64,000 nucleotides of DNA from Paenibacillus puerhi (GTDB taxonomy: Bacteria > Bacillota > Bacilli > Paenibacillales > NBRC-103111): the NCBI RefSeq assembly GCF_009846885.1, contig NZ_WUWM01000007.1, positions 174,627 through 238,626 of the forward strand, written 5' to 3'. Of this stretch, positions 1 to 7,417 are shown in pieces. The translations under genes and the position numbers were made by a program. Below the pieces are notes generated by a model. The model saw only the letters and a list, made by a program, of their open reading frames with translations, did no database searches and was not told the origin of the DNA. The number at the start of each line of letters is the position of its first letter. The first letter of the stretch is position 1.

Positions 1-213
1 GAAAGGAGCGCCCCCCTTGAGGCGGTCTACATTCACGGCCTCTTCGGTCGCCTGGAGACGGATCTTGACCGCCTGGAATTCGCCGCTCGGCTGCAGCTCC
101 ATCACCCGTTCCTGCCCCAGCGAGGTTGAGGCGTGATGGGCGCATTTCTCCAGTACCGCGTGGAAATCAAGCGTATTCAATATTTTCTGATTGTAAATTG
201 TCGTTGTTTTCAT
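1..213 (-). CDS. mutS2: Endonuclease/ATPase MutS2, N-terminal fragment cut by window edge
   Basis: The minus strand from 213 encodes 71 residues beginning MKTTTIYNQKILNTLDFHAV and running off the left edge with no stop. The core (NTLDFHAVLEKCAHHASTSL, then VDRLKGGAPF) matches the start of the MutS2 family, which begins with a short helix, the ASSLG-type motif and an LRG.APF motif. MutS2 is a MutS-like ATPase with a C-terminal Smr nuclease domain that acts on branched DNA and stalled ribosomes in Gram-positives; those domains lie outside the window. The order pheS-pheT-zapA-cvpA-mutS2 on one strand agrees with other Bacilli, although polX, often found between cvpA and mutS2, is absent here. 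No strong ribosome site is visible before the ATG. Confidence 0.85.
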   Translation of the reverse strand, partial: MKTTTIYNQKILNTLDFHAVLEKCAHHASTSLGQERVMELQPSGEFQAVKIRLQATEEAVNVDRLKGGAPF

Positions 214-402
214 CGGTTTCTATAAGGAACCTGCCTTTCGTAGCCTTAACCCGTTTACACCTGCTATTATATCCAACTTGTCGTTCCAAAGCGAATGATT
301 TTGCCTGTACCTCCCACTTATATCGGCTCGCGCGGCGGGCAAACCTATTGAGTGTACCGGTGTGCAAACTGCCATCCAAGAAAGCGAAGGAGGAATCGTC
401 TG

Positions 403-771
403 ATGCACATTCTAGGACATATTGTCCGATTTATCGTGTCCGCCTTAATCCTGCTGGTCGTTAGCTGGATCGTTCCCGGTTTTTCCGTTGGCGGGTTCTG
501 GAGCGCATTTTTCCTGGCCTTGGTCATCGCAGTGGCCGCATGGATCATCGAGGGCGTCTTCGGCAGGCGAATTACCCCGTTCGGTCGGGGGATTGTCGGA
601 TTTCTGGTCAGTGCGCTGGTCATCTGGGCGGCTCAGTTTATCGTCAGCGGCGTATCGACCAGTATTATCGGTGCTATCCTGGCCGCTCTCGTCATCGGGA
701 TCATCGACTTGTTCATCCCGGTGAAAACTCCATTCGAGCAAGGAAACAACAAGCGAGAACGCGCAAAGTAA
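403..771 (+). CDS. Phage-holin-family (PF04020/YvlD-like) small membrane protein
   Basis: This encodes 122 residues with four hydrophobic helices and almost no loops, ending in a short charged tail (NNKRERAK). The first helix follows MHILGHIVRF directly, and glycines are spaced as in the mycobacterial-type four-TM holin family, to which B. subtilis YvlD belongs. The frame is open from 352, but the ATG at 403 is preferred because GAAGGAGGA sits nine bases upstream. The name comes from the family; there are no phage genes nearby, so lysis is not implied. It is monocistronic, head-to-head with mutS2, and a hairpin follows it. Confidence 0.8.
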   Translation: MHILGHIVRFIVSALILLVVSWIVPGFSVGGFWSAFFLALVIAVAAWIIEGVFGRRITPFGRGIVGFLVSALVIWAAQFIVSGVSTSIIGAILAALVIGIIDLFIPVKTPFEQGNNKRERAK

Positions 772-783
772 TCCCATCCGGCC

Positions 784-829
784 AATCAGCCAGGTCAGCC
801 AGCTATTCTGGCAGATCTGGCTGATTTTG
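784..829 (+). terminator. Possible terminator after the holin-family gene
   Basis: A 10-bp perfect inverted repeat (AATCAGCCAG at 784, CTGGCTGATT at 817) has a long loop and is followed by TTTG. The T-run is short, so termination is likely but not certain. From 830 to about 1055 I see no gene. Confidence 0.5.
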
Positions 830-1072
830 TCATGCCTCGATCCTATTAATATACGTCAGCGCATGCGGCTTTTGTAAGGGAGACTTTATTTATAAGCATT
901 TACGACAGGCGGGTCCCCTACCTGGGGAGTAGGAAAATTTCACCGCTTATTCATAGGGTTGTCACCCATTTGACACAGCAATAGAGGCAGAAATGGGTTA
1001 TGCTGAGAGTACTGGGCTTGATGAGGGGCCTTATCATGCACGGAAATATATATATACGGAGGGGATTTTGTA

Positions 1073-1456
1073 ATGAAAAAATGGATCGTATCACTATCGG
1101 CGATTGCTCTGATCGCTGTCATGACAGGTTGCGGCGCCAAGTCGGAGCCAGCAGCGACTCCCGCTTCCGGGGGCCAAGCAAGCAGCGGCGCAGGCCAGGA
1201 GGTTAAGCTGATCGCCTCGAACTTTGAATTCGATCAGAAGGAATATAAAGTGAAGAAAGGTGAAGAAGTCACCTTTACCCTGGAGAACAAAGCAGGATTG
1301 CATGGCGTAGCCATCACCGGCTTGAAGGTAGATTTGAAAGGCGACAAGCTATCTGCCACGGTCACGCCTGATAAAGCGGGCACTTATGACATCATCTGCA
1401 ATATCCCTTGCGGCTCTGGTCATGTCAGCATGAAATCCAAGCTGATTGTCGAATAA
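1073..1456 (+). CDS. CuA-type cupredoxin lipoprotein
   Basis: The protein has 127 residues. Residues 1-20 form a lipoprotein signal peptide with lipobox MTGC, and a Ser/Ala/Gly-rich linker reaches residue 40. The rest is a cupredoxin fold of the cytochrome oxidase subunit II type. The ligand motif C-N-I-P-C-G-S-G-H-V-S-M near the C-terminus has the CuA spacing CxxxCxxxHxxM, and an upstream His lies in GLHGVAI. The product should be a membrane-anchored, extracytoplasmic binuclear copper protein, but no oxidase subunit genes are nearby. Possible roles are electron transfer or copper delivery to an oxidase. GGAGGGG precedes the ATG by about eight bases, and a strong terminator follows. Confidence 0.85.
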   Translation: MKKWIVSLSAIALIAVMTGCGAKSEPAATPASGGQASSGAGQEVKLIASNFEFDQKEYKVKKGEEVTFTLENKAGLHGVAITGLKVDLKGDKLSATVTPDKAGTYDIICNIPCGSGHVSMKSKLIVE

Positions 1457-1478
1457 TCGGTAGCCCTTCACATACAGG

Positions 1479-1505
1479 ACGTCCTCGGAAGAGGACGTTT
1501 TTTTA
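1479..1505 (+). terminator. Rho-independent terminator of the cupredoxin gene
   Basis: ACGTCCTC and GAGGACGT form an 8-bp stem with a GGAA loop, followed by eight T residues. The T-run overlaps the stop-codon end of the facing DUF418 remnant. Confidence 0.85.
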
Positions 1506-1934
1506 TTTGCCCTCGTCCATATAGACGCTCACTTCCGCTCTTTTCCCCGGCTTTGCCTTGGCCGACAGCGTAAGATAAGTTCCCATCCTTAGCAGTCTTT
1601 CTACCGGCCCGGTTCTAAAATGAAGCAGGTACCAGGAGCTGGCCGCGACCTGAAGGGAATAAAGAGCAAGCCCGATCGCACAGCCGGCCAAAACGCCCAG
1701 TTGACCGAACCATCCGAGGCCATAACCGTAAAACAAGGTTGTACAGACTGCCGTTTGCAGCAAATAATTCGTTAGCGACAGCCGGCCCACCGCCTCCAAG
1801 CGGACAAGCCAGACGGATGTACGCTTCATCGAAGCATAGAGGAGGGCAAAGGCGAAAAGATAACCGAGCGCAAGCAAATTCGGCCCTAGTATCGTCCCGG
1901 CGTCCCCCCATGCCATACAGAAGGTGATACATTC
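1503..1934 (-). pseudogene. DUF418 (YeiB-like) membrane protein, C-terminal remnant
   Basis: The minus strand encodes the last ~140 residues of a DUF418 protein: two hydrophobic helices, the signature VGRLSLTNYLLQ, a further helix, then the LLHFRTGPVERLLR-like tail. Complete members are usually near 350-400 residues with many more N-terminal helices. Here homology stops close to 1900-1935, where the plus strand switches abruptly to histidine-kinase sequence. A frame remains open to 1985, but that extension is antisense to the kinase remnant. No ribosome site supports a start, so I call it a remnant that lost its 5' half in a deletion. Confidence 0.7.
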
Positions 1935-2096
1935 GGAACCGGACTTGGTATGAATATTGCCCGATCGATTGTTCTGGCCCACCACGGCAGCATTGAGGTT
2001 GAATCCAGGCTAGGCGAAGGTACGACGATCCTGCTGCAATTCCCTCTAGCCGACCGCGCTCATCATACTACCCTTCCGAGGCAGCGGGCGACATAA
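1935..2096 (+). pseudogene. Sensor histidine kinase, C-terminal remnant of the ATPase domain
   Basis: In plus-strand frame 1935 the sequence reads GTGLGMNIARSIVLAHHG, then IEVESRLGEGTTILLQFPLA, and ends at TAA 2094-2096. This is the G2 box and last strands of a HATPase_c domain. Everything upstream (sensor, HisKA, N and G1 boxes) is missing. The fragment has no start codon and abuts the DUF418 remnant, which faces the other way. It was missed by length-filtered gene finding because only 53 codons remain. Confidence 0.75.
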
Positions 2097-2100
2097 ACGC

Positions 2101-2140
2101 AAAAACGTCACACTTCGGTCTGAACCGGACGTGTGACGTT
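2101..2140 (-). terminator. Terminator of the zapA-cvpA unit
   Basis: An AACGTCACAC / GTGTGACGTT 10-bp stem overlaps the last codons of cvpA. Read on the minus strand it ends in TTTTT. The plus strand is also followed by T-rich sequence, so it may work in both directions. Confidence 0.8.
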
Positions 2141-2740
2141 TTGGGCGTTTTGGACTTCCTGGCCGTAGTCCTTGCGACTTTTAGCAGCTTCGTTACTTTC
2201 TTTCCGATTTTCCCATAATTGCTTGAGCTTATCCGCCCATACCGGCGTATGCTCTACGACATAAGGGGCGGAAGTCGAGGTGGACAGCAGCCTTTGAGCC
2301 GTGTCGCTTGGCCACACCGTCATCACGTGAACCACGAGCAGCGCAAGCAGTGCCGCTTCAAGCAGTCCGAGCAGAGCGCCGCCCCATTTGTTGAAGGTCT
2401 TGATGCCTGGGGCGGCCGCAAGCCAGTTGAGCACTCTCCCCGCTATCGCGAAAGCCAGCTTTGTCCCGAGCAGTAACAAGCCGAAGGCCAATACATTATA
2501 CACGTAGGTGTCCACGCGCAGCTCCTGGGCCAGCAGCTCGTAGCGGCTGAACGTTTCGTGACCGGACAGATTCATCACGCTCTTGATCCAGGGCGCAACT
2601 TGGGAATAGCCAAGAATGGCGACGATACAGGCTACGAAAAAACCGGTAAATGAAACCAACTGTCCGATGAAGCCCCGGGCGTAGCCTAGCGCCAGACCCA
2701 GCGCGAGAATAACAAGCAAGCCGTAATCCAACCCATTCAT
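2108..2740 (-). CDS. cvpA: CvpA family membrane protein
   Basis: The protein has 210 residues. It begins MNGLDYGLLVILALGLALGY, followed by GFIGQLVSF, the usual CvpA opening, with four hydrophobic helices in residues 1-150 and a polar tail of about 60 residues rich in Lys, Glu and Gln. The frame is open ten codons further up, but the ATG at 2740 has AAGGA upstream and lies two bases after the zapA stop, so the two genes are co-translated. CvpA homologues (YshB in B. subtilis) are linked to colicin V production and envelope or division phenotypes; the exact role is not settled. Confidence 0.85.
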   Translation of the reverse strand: MNGLDYGLLVILALGLALGYARGFIGQLVSFTGFFVACIVAILGYSQVAPWIKSVMNLSGHETFSRYELLAQELRVDTYVYNVLAFGLLLLGTKLAFAIAGRVLNWLAAAPGIKTFNKWGGALLGLLEAALLALLVVHVMTVWPSDTAQRLLSTSTSAPYVVEHTPVWADKLKQLWENRKESNEAAKSRKDYGQEVQNAQNVTRPVQTEV

Positions 2741-2742
2741 GG

Positions 2743-5700
2743 CTAATCCTTCTCGACCAGCTCGATCCATTCGTTATACTCAACCTGCAGCTTCTCATAC
2801 TCCGTTTGCAGCAGCCCCAGCTCCCGGAATATCCGTTCGGCCTTCTCCTGCTGCTCATCGTATTCGGCCTGCAAGGCTTTGTGCAGCTGGACCTGCTGCT
2901 TCAGCTCAAGCTGCAGCTCCTGGTACAATTCATGCTGCAAGCCCAGCTCTTCCCTATTGGCTTCCAGCTCCTTCTGCATGCGGCTTGATTCGATAGCTAC
3001 CGCCTCCAGCTCTTGCAGCCGGGCGGCTTGAGAAGCAAGGCGCGCTGTCAGCACGTTATGCTCATCCAGCGAATGCTTCTGCTTATGCTCCCATGCTGCG
3101 CATTGCTCCTGAAGAGCGCGGCCGAGCTCGCGAGCTTGTCGCAGCTCCGTTTGCAAGGAAGCCAGTTGACGCTCCTTCTCTTCCAAGGCGCCTGACAGCT
3201 CGTCCTGCCTGCCCCTCAGCTGCTCGCCTTCAAGCTTACTCCGGGCTTCCAGCTCGGCAAATCGAGCCGCCAATTCGTCATGCTGCTTCTGAAGCTCTTC
3301 ATACAGCTCCTGCTGGAGATGCAGCTCTTCCTGCCGCGCCAGCAGTCCCACCCGCAGCTCGTCGGCTTGGGCCGCCTGGCTCTCGCTGCGCTGCTGCCAC
3401 TGACTGCTGCTTTCCTGAAGCTGCAGGTTATAGGCCTGCTGCTGAGCGAGCTGGCGCTCAAGCTGCTGGGATCGCTGCTCGCGCTCGTTCAGCTCGGCTT
3501 GGAGCTCGGCACTGCGCGCGCTGAGCGATTCCGTTTCTTGGCGGGCGCGTGCCTGCGCTTGCGCCAGCTCCTCCTGATTACGCTGCTCGGCTTGAGCCAG
3601 CTCGGCTCGCAGAGTCGACTCGATCTGCTCCAGCTCGGCCTGGCGACGCGATTCGGCTTGCTCCAGCTCGGCCCGCAGGCCCGCCTCCAATTCGGCCAAT
3701 TCTGTCAAGCGACGCGCTTCCGTTTGGTCTTGCTCCGCCTGCAGTCGTGCTTCGGCTTGCTCGAGTTCCGCTGTTCGTCTTGCTTCGGCCTGTTCCAGAT
3801 CGGCTCGACTCCGCGCCTCCGCCTGTTCCAGATCGGCCTGCCTCCGCGCTTCCGCCTGCTCCAGCTCGCGCGCATGCCTCTCCCGAAGCTCCGCCTCGGC
3901 TTGCTTCCAGGCCTCCATCTCGGCATGTCCGGTATCCACATGCTGCTGCAGCTCCGCCTCGCGCGCCGCGCTGGCCTGCTTCAGTTCCGCAAGCTCTCTC
4001 TCCAGCTCCCGGTACAGCTCCAGCTGCATCTCAAGCTCTTCCGACTGCTCCTGCCGCTTCTGACGTTCCGCCTCGAGCTCTTCCCGCGCCATCTCCGCCT
4101 GGAGCAGCAGGTCGCGGCCCTGCTCCAGTTGCTCGCCGAGCTGAATCTGCAGTCTGCGCTGCTTCTCTTGATGCTCGGCAAGCTCGGCCTGCCTTCTCTG
4201 CTCCGCCTCTTCGACTTGTCGGGTATAGTAGGCCTCGCGTTCGTCCGAGCGCTCCGCCGCCGCGGCTGCGCTGTCTTCCGCTTCCTGGAGCAAACGCGCT
4301 ATCCGCTGCTCCAAGGCTGCCTGGCGCTCCGCTTCCGCTTCGAGTGCGATACGTGAACGCTCGGCCGCCACTTCAAGCTCCGCTTGAAGCTCGGTTTCCC
4401 TTACGCCGCTTTGCTCCAACAGTTCATTATACAGTGCGATCTGCAGCTCTACCTCTTGCTGCTGTGCCGTAAGTTCTTCCTGGAGCTGGTCATGCTGCTC
4501 GCTCAGCTCCGCTATTCGACGCTCCCGATCGGCAAGCTGTCTCGCGTATTCTTCACTCTCGGCCGTCAGCCTGCTTTCGAGCTCAGCGCGCCGACGCTCC
4601 TGCTCGGCACGCTCTGCCGTCAGCTTGCTGTCGAACTCGGCACGCAGCTGCTCCTGTACCTCCAGCTCAGCGGTCAGCATCTCCTCCAGCTCGGCGAGCT
4701 GACGCTCATGCTCCGCTCGCTCGGCAGCCAGCTTGCCTTCCAGCTCCGCACGCTCGCGCTCCTGCTCCTCAAGCCCTGCCGCCAGGCGGCTCTCCAGCTC
4801 GGCGCGCTGTCGCTCCTGCTCCGCTCGCTCGGCGGCCAGCTTGCCTTCCAGCTCCGCACGCTCGCGCTCATGCTCCTCATGCCCTGCCGCCAGACGGCTC
4901 TCCAGCTCGGCGCGCTGACGCTCATGCTCCGCTCGCTCGGCGGCCAGCTTGCCTTCCAGCTCCGCACGCTCGCGCTCATGCTCCTCAAGACCCGCCGCCA
5001 GACGGCTCTCCAGCTCGGCGCGCTGACGCTCCTGCTCCGCTCGCTCGGCGGCCAGCTTGCCTTCCAGCTCCGCACGCTCGCGCTCATGCTCCTCATGCCC
5101 TGCCGCCAGGCGGCTCTCCAGCTCAGCGCGCTGACGCTCCTGCTCCGCTCGCTCGGCGGCCAGCTTGCCTTCCAGCTCCGCACGCTCGCGCTCATGCTCC
5201 TCATGCCCTGCCGCCAGGCGGCTCTCCAGCTCAGCGCGCTGACGCTCCTGCTCCGCTCGCTCGGCGGCCAGCTTGCCTTCCAGCTCATCCCGCTGGCGTT
5301 CCCCCTCGAGCAGCAGCTGGCCCAGTCGCTCAGCTTCGCGGGACAGCTCCGCACTTCGCCCTTCATACTCGCGGGCACGCTCCAGCGCAGCGGCCAGCTT
5401 CCCCTCTAGTTCCTCCTGGAGCGCAAGCTGACGGTCCAGACGCTCGGCCGTTTCAGCAAACTCCGATTCAATCGCCTGCTTGTGCTCGGCTAGCGCTTCC
5501 ATTTCCTTGACAAGCGCCGCTTCTCTTTCCTCCAGCGCATCCTTACGCGTTTGCAGCCCGTTCCGCTCCGCAGTAACCTCCGCCAACTGCTCCCTTTCCT
5601 TGATCAACTCCTGCTGCAGCTGCTCCAGCAGCTCTGCGGCTGCCGTCACATCTGCCAGTGCCTTATCCAGCTCTCGCTTCTGCTGCTGCGAATCTTCGAT

Positions 5701-5919
5701 TTGTTCCTGCATCCTCGTCCACTCATCGGCCATATTCACCGCTGCCAATACAGCAATCTTGGGAAGATCCAGCCGAGGACTTCCCGAAGCTATGCGATGC
5801 ATCTGATCATTGACCAAGGCGACGACTCGCTTTATATAGGAAGGACTGGACCTTGAAACCAATTTATATTGGGTGCCGTAGATGTCGACGGTCAAACGCA
5901 CTTTCTCTTCACCGTTCAC
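2743..5919 (-). CDS. zapA: Very long ZapA-like cell-division protein with coiled-coil tail
   Basis: The first ~95 residues match ZapA, the FtsZ-ring cross-linking protein (RLTVDIYGTQYKLVS, SPRLDLPKIAVLAAVNMADE). ZapA proteins are normally 85-120 residues; this one has about 1,058. The extra ~950 residues are almost wholly Glu, Ala, Arg, Gln and Leu and should form a continuous coiled coil. Residues about 211-400 are near-identical 36-residue repeats (AELEGKLAAERAEQERQR, AELESRLAAGHEEHERER). I chose GTG 5919 because AAAGGGGA lies eight bases upstream and it aligns with ZapA; ATG 5967 lies beyond a terminator hairpin. Position before cvpA and after pheT is the usual zapA locus. A long filament extending from the Z-ring is possible but is inference. 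Confidence 0.85.
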   Translation of the reverse strand: MNGEEKVRLTVDIYGTQYKLVSRSSPSYIKRVVALVNDQMHRIASGSPRLDLPKIAVLAAVNMADEWTRMQEQIEDSQQQKRELDKALADVTAAAELLEQLQQELIKEREQLAEVTAERNGLQTRKDALEEREAALVKEMEALAEHKQAIESEFAETAERLDRQLALQEELEGKLAAALERAREYEGRSAELSREAERLGQLLLEGERQRDELEGKLAAERAEQERQRAELESRLAAGHEEHERERAELEGKLAAERAEQERQRAELESRLAAGHEEHERERAELEGKLAAERAEQERQRAELESRLAAGLEEHERERAELEGKLAAERAEHERQRAELESRLAAGHEEHERERAELEGKLAAERAEQERQRAELESRLAAGLEEQERERAELEGKLAAERAEHERQLAELEEMLTAELEVQEQLRAEFDSKLTAERAEQERRRAELESRLTAESEEYARQLADRERRIAELSEQHDQLQEELTAQQQEVELQIALYNELLEQSGVRETELQAELEVAAERSRIALEAEAERQAALEQRIARLLQEAEDSAAAAAERSDEREAYYTRQVEEAEQRRQAELAEHQEKQRRLQIQLGEQLEQGRDLLLQAEMAREELEAERQKRQEQSEELEMQLELYRELERELAELKQASAAREAELQQHVDTGHAEMEAWKQAEAELRERHARELEQAEARRQADLEQAEARSRADLEQAEARRTAELEQAEARLQAEQDQTEARRLTELAELEAGLRAELEQAESRRQAELEQIESTLRAELAQAEQRNQEELAQAQARARQETESLSARSAELQAELNEREQRSQQLERQLAQQQAYNLQLQESSSQWQQRSESQAAQADELRVGLLARQEELHLQQELYEELQKQHDELAARFAELEARSKLEGEQLRGRQDELSGALEEKERQLASLQTELRQARELGRALQEQCAAWEHKQKHSLDEHNVLTARLASQAARLQELEAVAIESSRMQKELEANREELGLQHELYQELQLELKQQVQLHKALQAEYDEQQEKAERIFRELGLLQTEYEKLQVEYNEWIELVEKD
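4723..5290 (-). repeat. 108-bp in-frame tandem repeat inside zapA
   Basis: The anchor GGC(G/A)GCCAGCTTGCC recurs at 4723, 4831, 4939, 5047, 5155 and 5263, exactly 108 bp apart. Units differ only by scattered substitutions such as CATGCCC/CAAGCCC/CAAGACC. Each unit encodes 36 residues, or two 18-residue halves, which fits a 7+11 coiled-coil period. Weaker copies continue on the low-coordinate side to about 4560. Confidence 0.95.
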
Positions 5920-5942
5920 GCAGGTTGTCCCCTTTCCATAAA

Positions 5943-5985
5943 ACAAAAAAATTCTCCGTATCCTCAACTATTCGATACGGAGAAT
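5943..5985 (-). terminator. Intrinsic terminator just upstream of zapA
   Basis: ATTCTCCGTATC and GATACGGAGAAT form a 12-bp perfect stem. On the minus strand it is followed by seven T residues and then TG-TTTT, ending about 25 bases before the zapA start. It either insulates zapA from upstream reading or attenuates zapA itself. Confidence 0.8.
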
Positions 5986-6080
5986 CGCTTTTCCTGCTGC
6001 CTCTGGCCATGAATTGTCAAGGGAAGCGATATACAAATGACGGAAATTATTACCAAGCCCTCAGTGTCTGAATTGAACGA

Positions 6081-6126
6081 ATTAAAGGCCGTCGCTCAAG
6101 TCACATCGATGACTTGAGCGACGGCC
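6081..6126 (-). terminator. Terminator of the macrolide phosphotransferase-like gene
   Basis: A 17-bp perfect stem (GGCCGTCGCTCAAGTCA and its complement) has a 6-base loop and, on the minus strand, a TTTAAT tail. It lies 50 bases past the stop codon at 6173. Confidence 0.75.
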
Positions 6127-6172
6127 CCGTCTTCTTCCGTTATCGCACCTTTTATGGCGAAACGTTGTTAGG

Positions 6173-7114
6173 TTATGATGTCGGGAGCTCTTCCCCCTGC
6201 TCATCGACGCCAAGAGCGTTTCTGGCCATAACCATATACTCCTCCAACCCGGACTTCAAGGCAAAGGCCGCGATAAGCAAAGGATAGGCCGCCGTCATCT
6301 CGACGATATGCTCCTGCATTCTCGGCCAGACCTGTCCGCCGGCTTCTTTATACTTGTCAATTAAGTCGGCCAGCCCGGAATCTCCGAATAAGGTGTATTG
6401 GATGGTAAAGTCGATTGCCGGATCGGCTACCTCTGCCTCCGTCCAATCCAGCAGGCCGGTTACCTCCCCGGCTGAGTTTACTACGATATGGCCCGGATGA
6501 AGGTCGCCGTGTACGAGCGACGAATGCTGCGGCCAATACGTTTCATCCGCAAGCCATCGCTGCCAGCGGTCCCATAACGCTGCCGAAACCCCCACGCTTC
6601 GTTTTATTTCATTCATCCTGTCCGATAGCGATCTTCGCACCTGATCCGGCTGCTTAACGCGCACCCCGGCTCTAGAAGCTTCCTTATGGTCAACAGCGTG
6701 CAGCGCGGCCATAGCTTCAGCTAAGGTTTGGAAGAAACGTTCAGGCAGAGCTTTGGGGTCAATATACCAATCGTAATTGCTCTTCTCTGCATTTATAGTA
6801 GCAACCGGAGAGCCTTCCAGTCTCCGATAAGCGATCAATTCAGGCGTATGCACCTGCCAGTTCGGCACGGCTACAGGCAATTTGCCAGCAATCAGGTCCA
6901 GTACCTTTTTCTCATAAGCAGCCGATTCCACTACATCATCGCGGCGTGGAGCCCGCAGCACCCATGGGATCCCATCCTTGGCTCGAGCGAATACGGCGTA
7001 AAAATCCAAACCCGATTCGTTGATCTTTACGTCGGCCGGGTCCGCCTCGATCCCATGGTCACTTGCAAGCGAGAGCAAGCTGTCTACTTTATTCGTTATA
7101 CTCTTATCCACCAT
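6173..7114 (-). CDS. Macrolide 2'-phosphotransferase family protein (Mph type)
   Basis: The 313-residue protein is similar along its whole length to Mph enzymes such as MphB and B. subtilis MphK. Matching blocks are INESGLDFYAVFA, WVLRAPRRDDV, VPNWQVHTPELIAYRRL, the catalytic loop LVHGDLHPGHIVV (Asp and downstream His) and the metal-binding GLLDWTEAEV. These kinases use GTP or ATP to phosphorylate the desosamine 2'-OH of 14- to 16-membered macrolides. It sits as a single gene in an ordinary chromosomal context with its own terminator. That suggests a resident intrinsic gene and not a recent resistance cassette; substrate range cannot be read from sequence. AGGTGG lies seven bases before the ATG. 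Confidence 0.85.
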   Translation of the reverse strand: MVDKSITNKVDSLLSLASDHGIEADPADVKINESGLDFYAVFARAKDGIPWVLRAPRRDDVVESAAYEKKVLDLIAGKLPVAVPNWQVHTPELIAYRRLEGSPVATINAEKSNYDWYIDPKALPERFFQTLAEAMAALHAVDHKEASRAGVRVKQPDQVRRSLSDRMNEIKRSVGVSAALWDRWQRWLADETYWPQHSSLVHGDLHPGHIVVNSAGEVTGLLDWTEAEVADPAIDFTIQYTLFGDSGLADLIDKYKEAGGQVWPRMQEHIVEMTAAYPLLIAAFALKSGLEEYMVMARNALGVDEQGEELPTS

Positions 7115-7344
7115 GAACCTTCCACCTCATTCATCGTATTCGTTAATACAAGCAGCACAAATAAACTTGAATCATCCTGAATTTTCGAACAGACTGAAAA
7201 AAAAGGACTCGCTTGAATTAACGTAAACGCATGAAATGGATGCCCATAACGAAAACCCTCCCAGCAAGAAAACATACCCTAGTATAACACTGACTATTTT
7301 GAATAATCAATGGATACAACCTTCCGTCAATAGGCCATGGGCGT

Positions 7345-7393
7345 ACAAAAAAAGCGAAGGATAAGTTCTAATCTTGAACCTATCTTCCGCTTT
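7345..7393 (-). terminator. Terminator of pheST
   Basis: On the minus strand AGCGGAAGATA pairs with TATCCTTCGCT across a 17-base loop, followed by TTTTTTT. It starts 25 bases beyond the pheT stop. The rest of the 7115-7417 gap shows no gene. Confidence 0.85.
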
Positions 7394-7417
7394 CTATAAG
7401 GGTCTAGGAGGGCCTTC

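Noticed and set aside
993..1004. Sigma-A promoter for the cupredoxin gene (TTGACA at 970 with TATGCT at 999)
   Set aside because: The 23-base spacing is too long for a normal promoter, and no other -10 fits TTGACA.
4723..5290. Regularly spaced repeats considered as a CRISPR array
   Set aside because: Units are contiguous with no unique spacers, lie in a coding frame, and no cas genes are present. The same holds for the CbiX tail repeat at 22225-22465.
3280..5409. Several long Leu-, Pro- or Ser-rich frames within zapA on both strands
   Set aside because: They result from the 108-bp repeat and biased codons of the coiled coil; the repeat length keeps all six frames open.
6173..7114. Acquired macrolide-resistance cassette
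   Set aside because: No transposon ends, integrase or base-composition change accompany the gene, and homologues are resident in many Bacilli.
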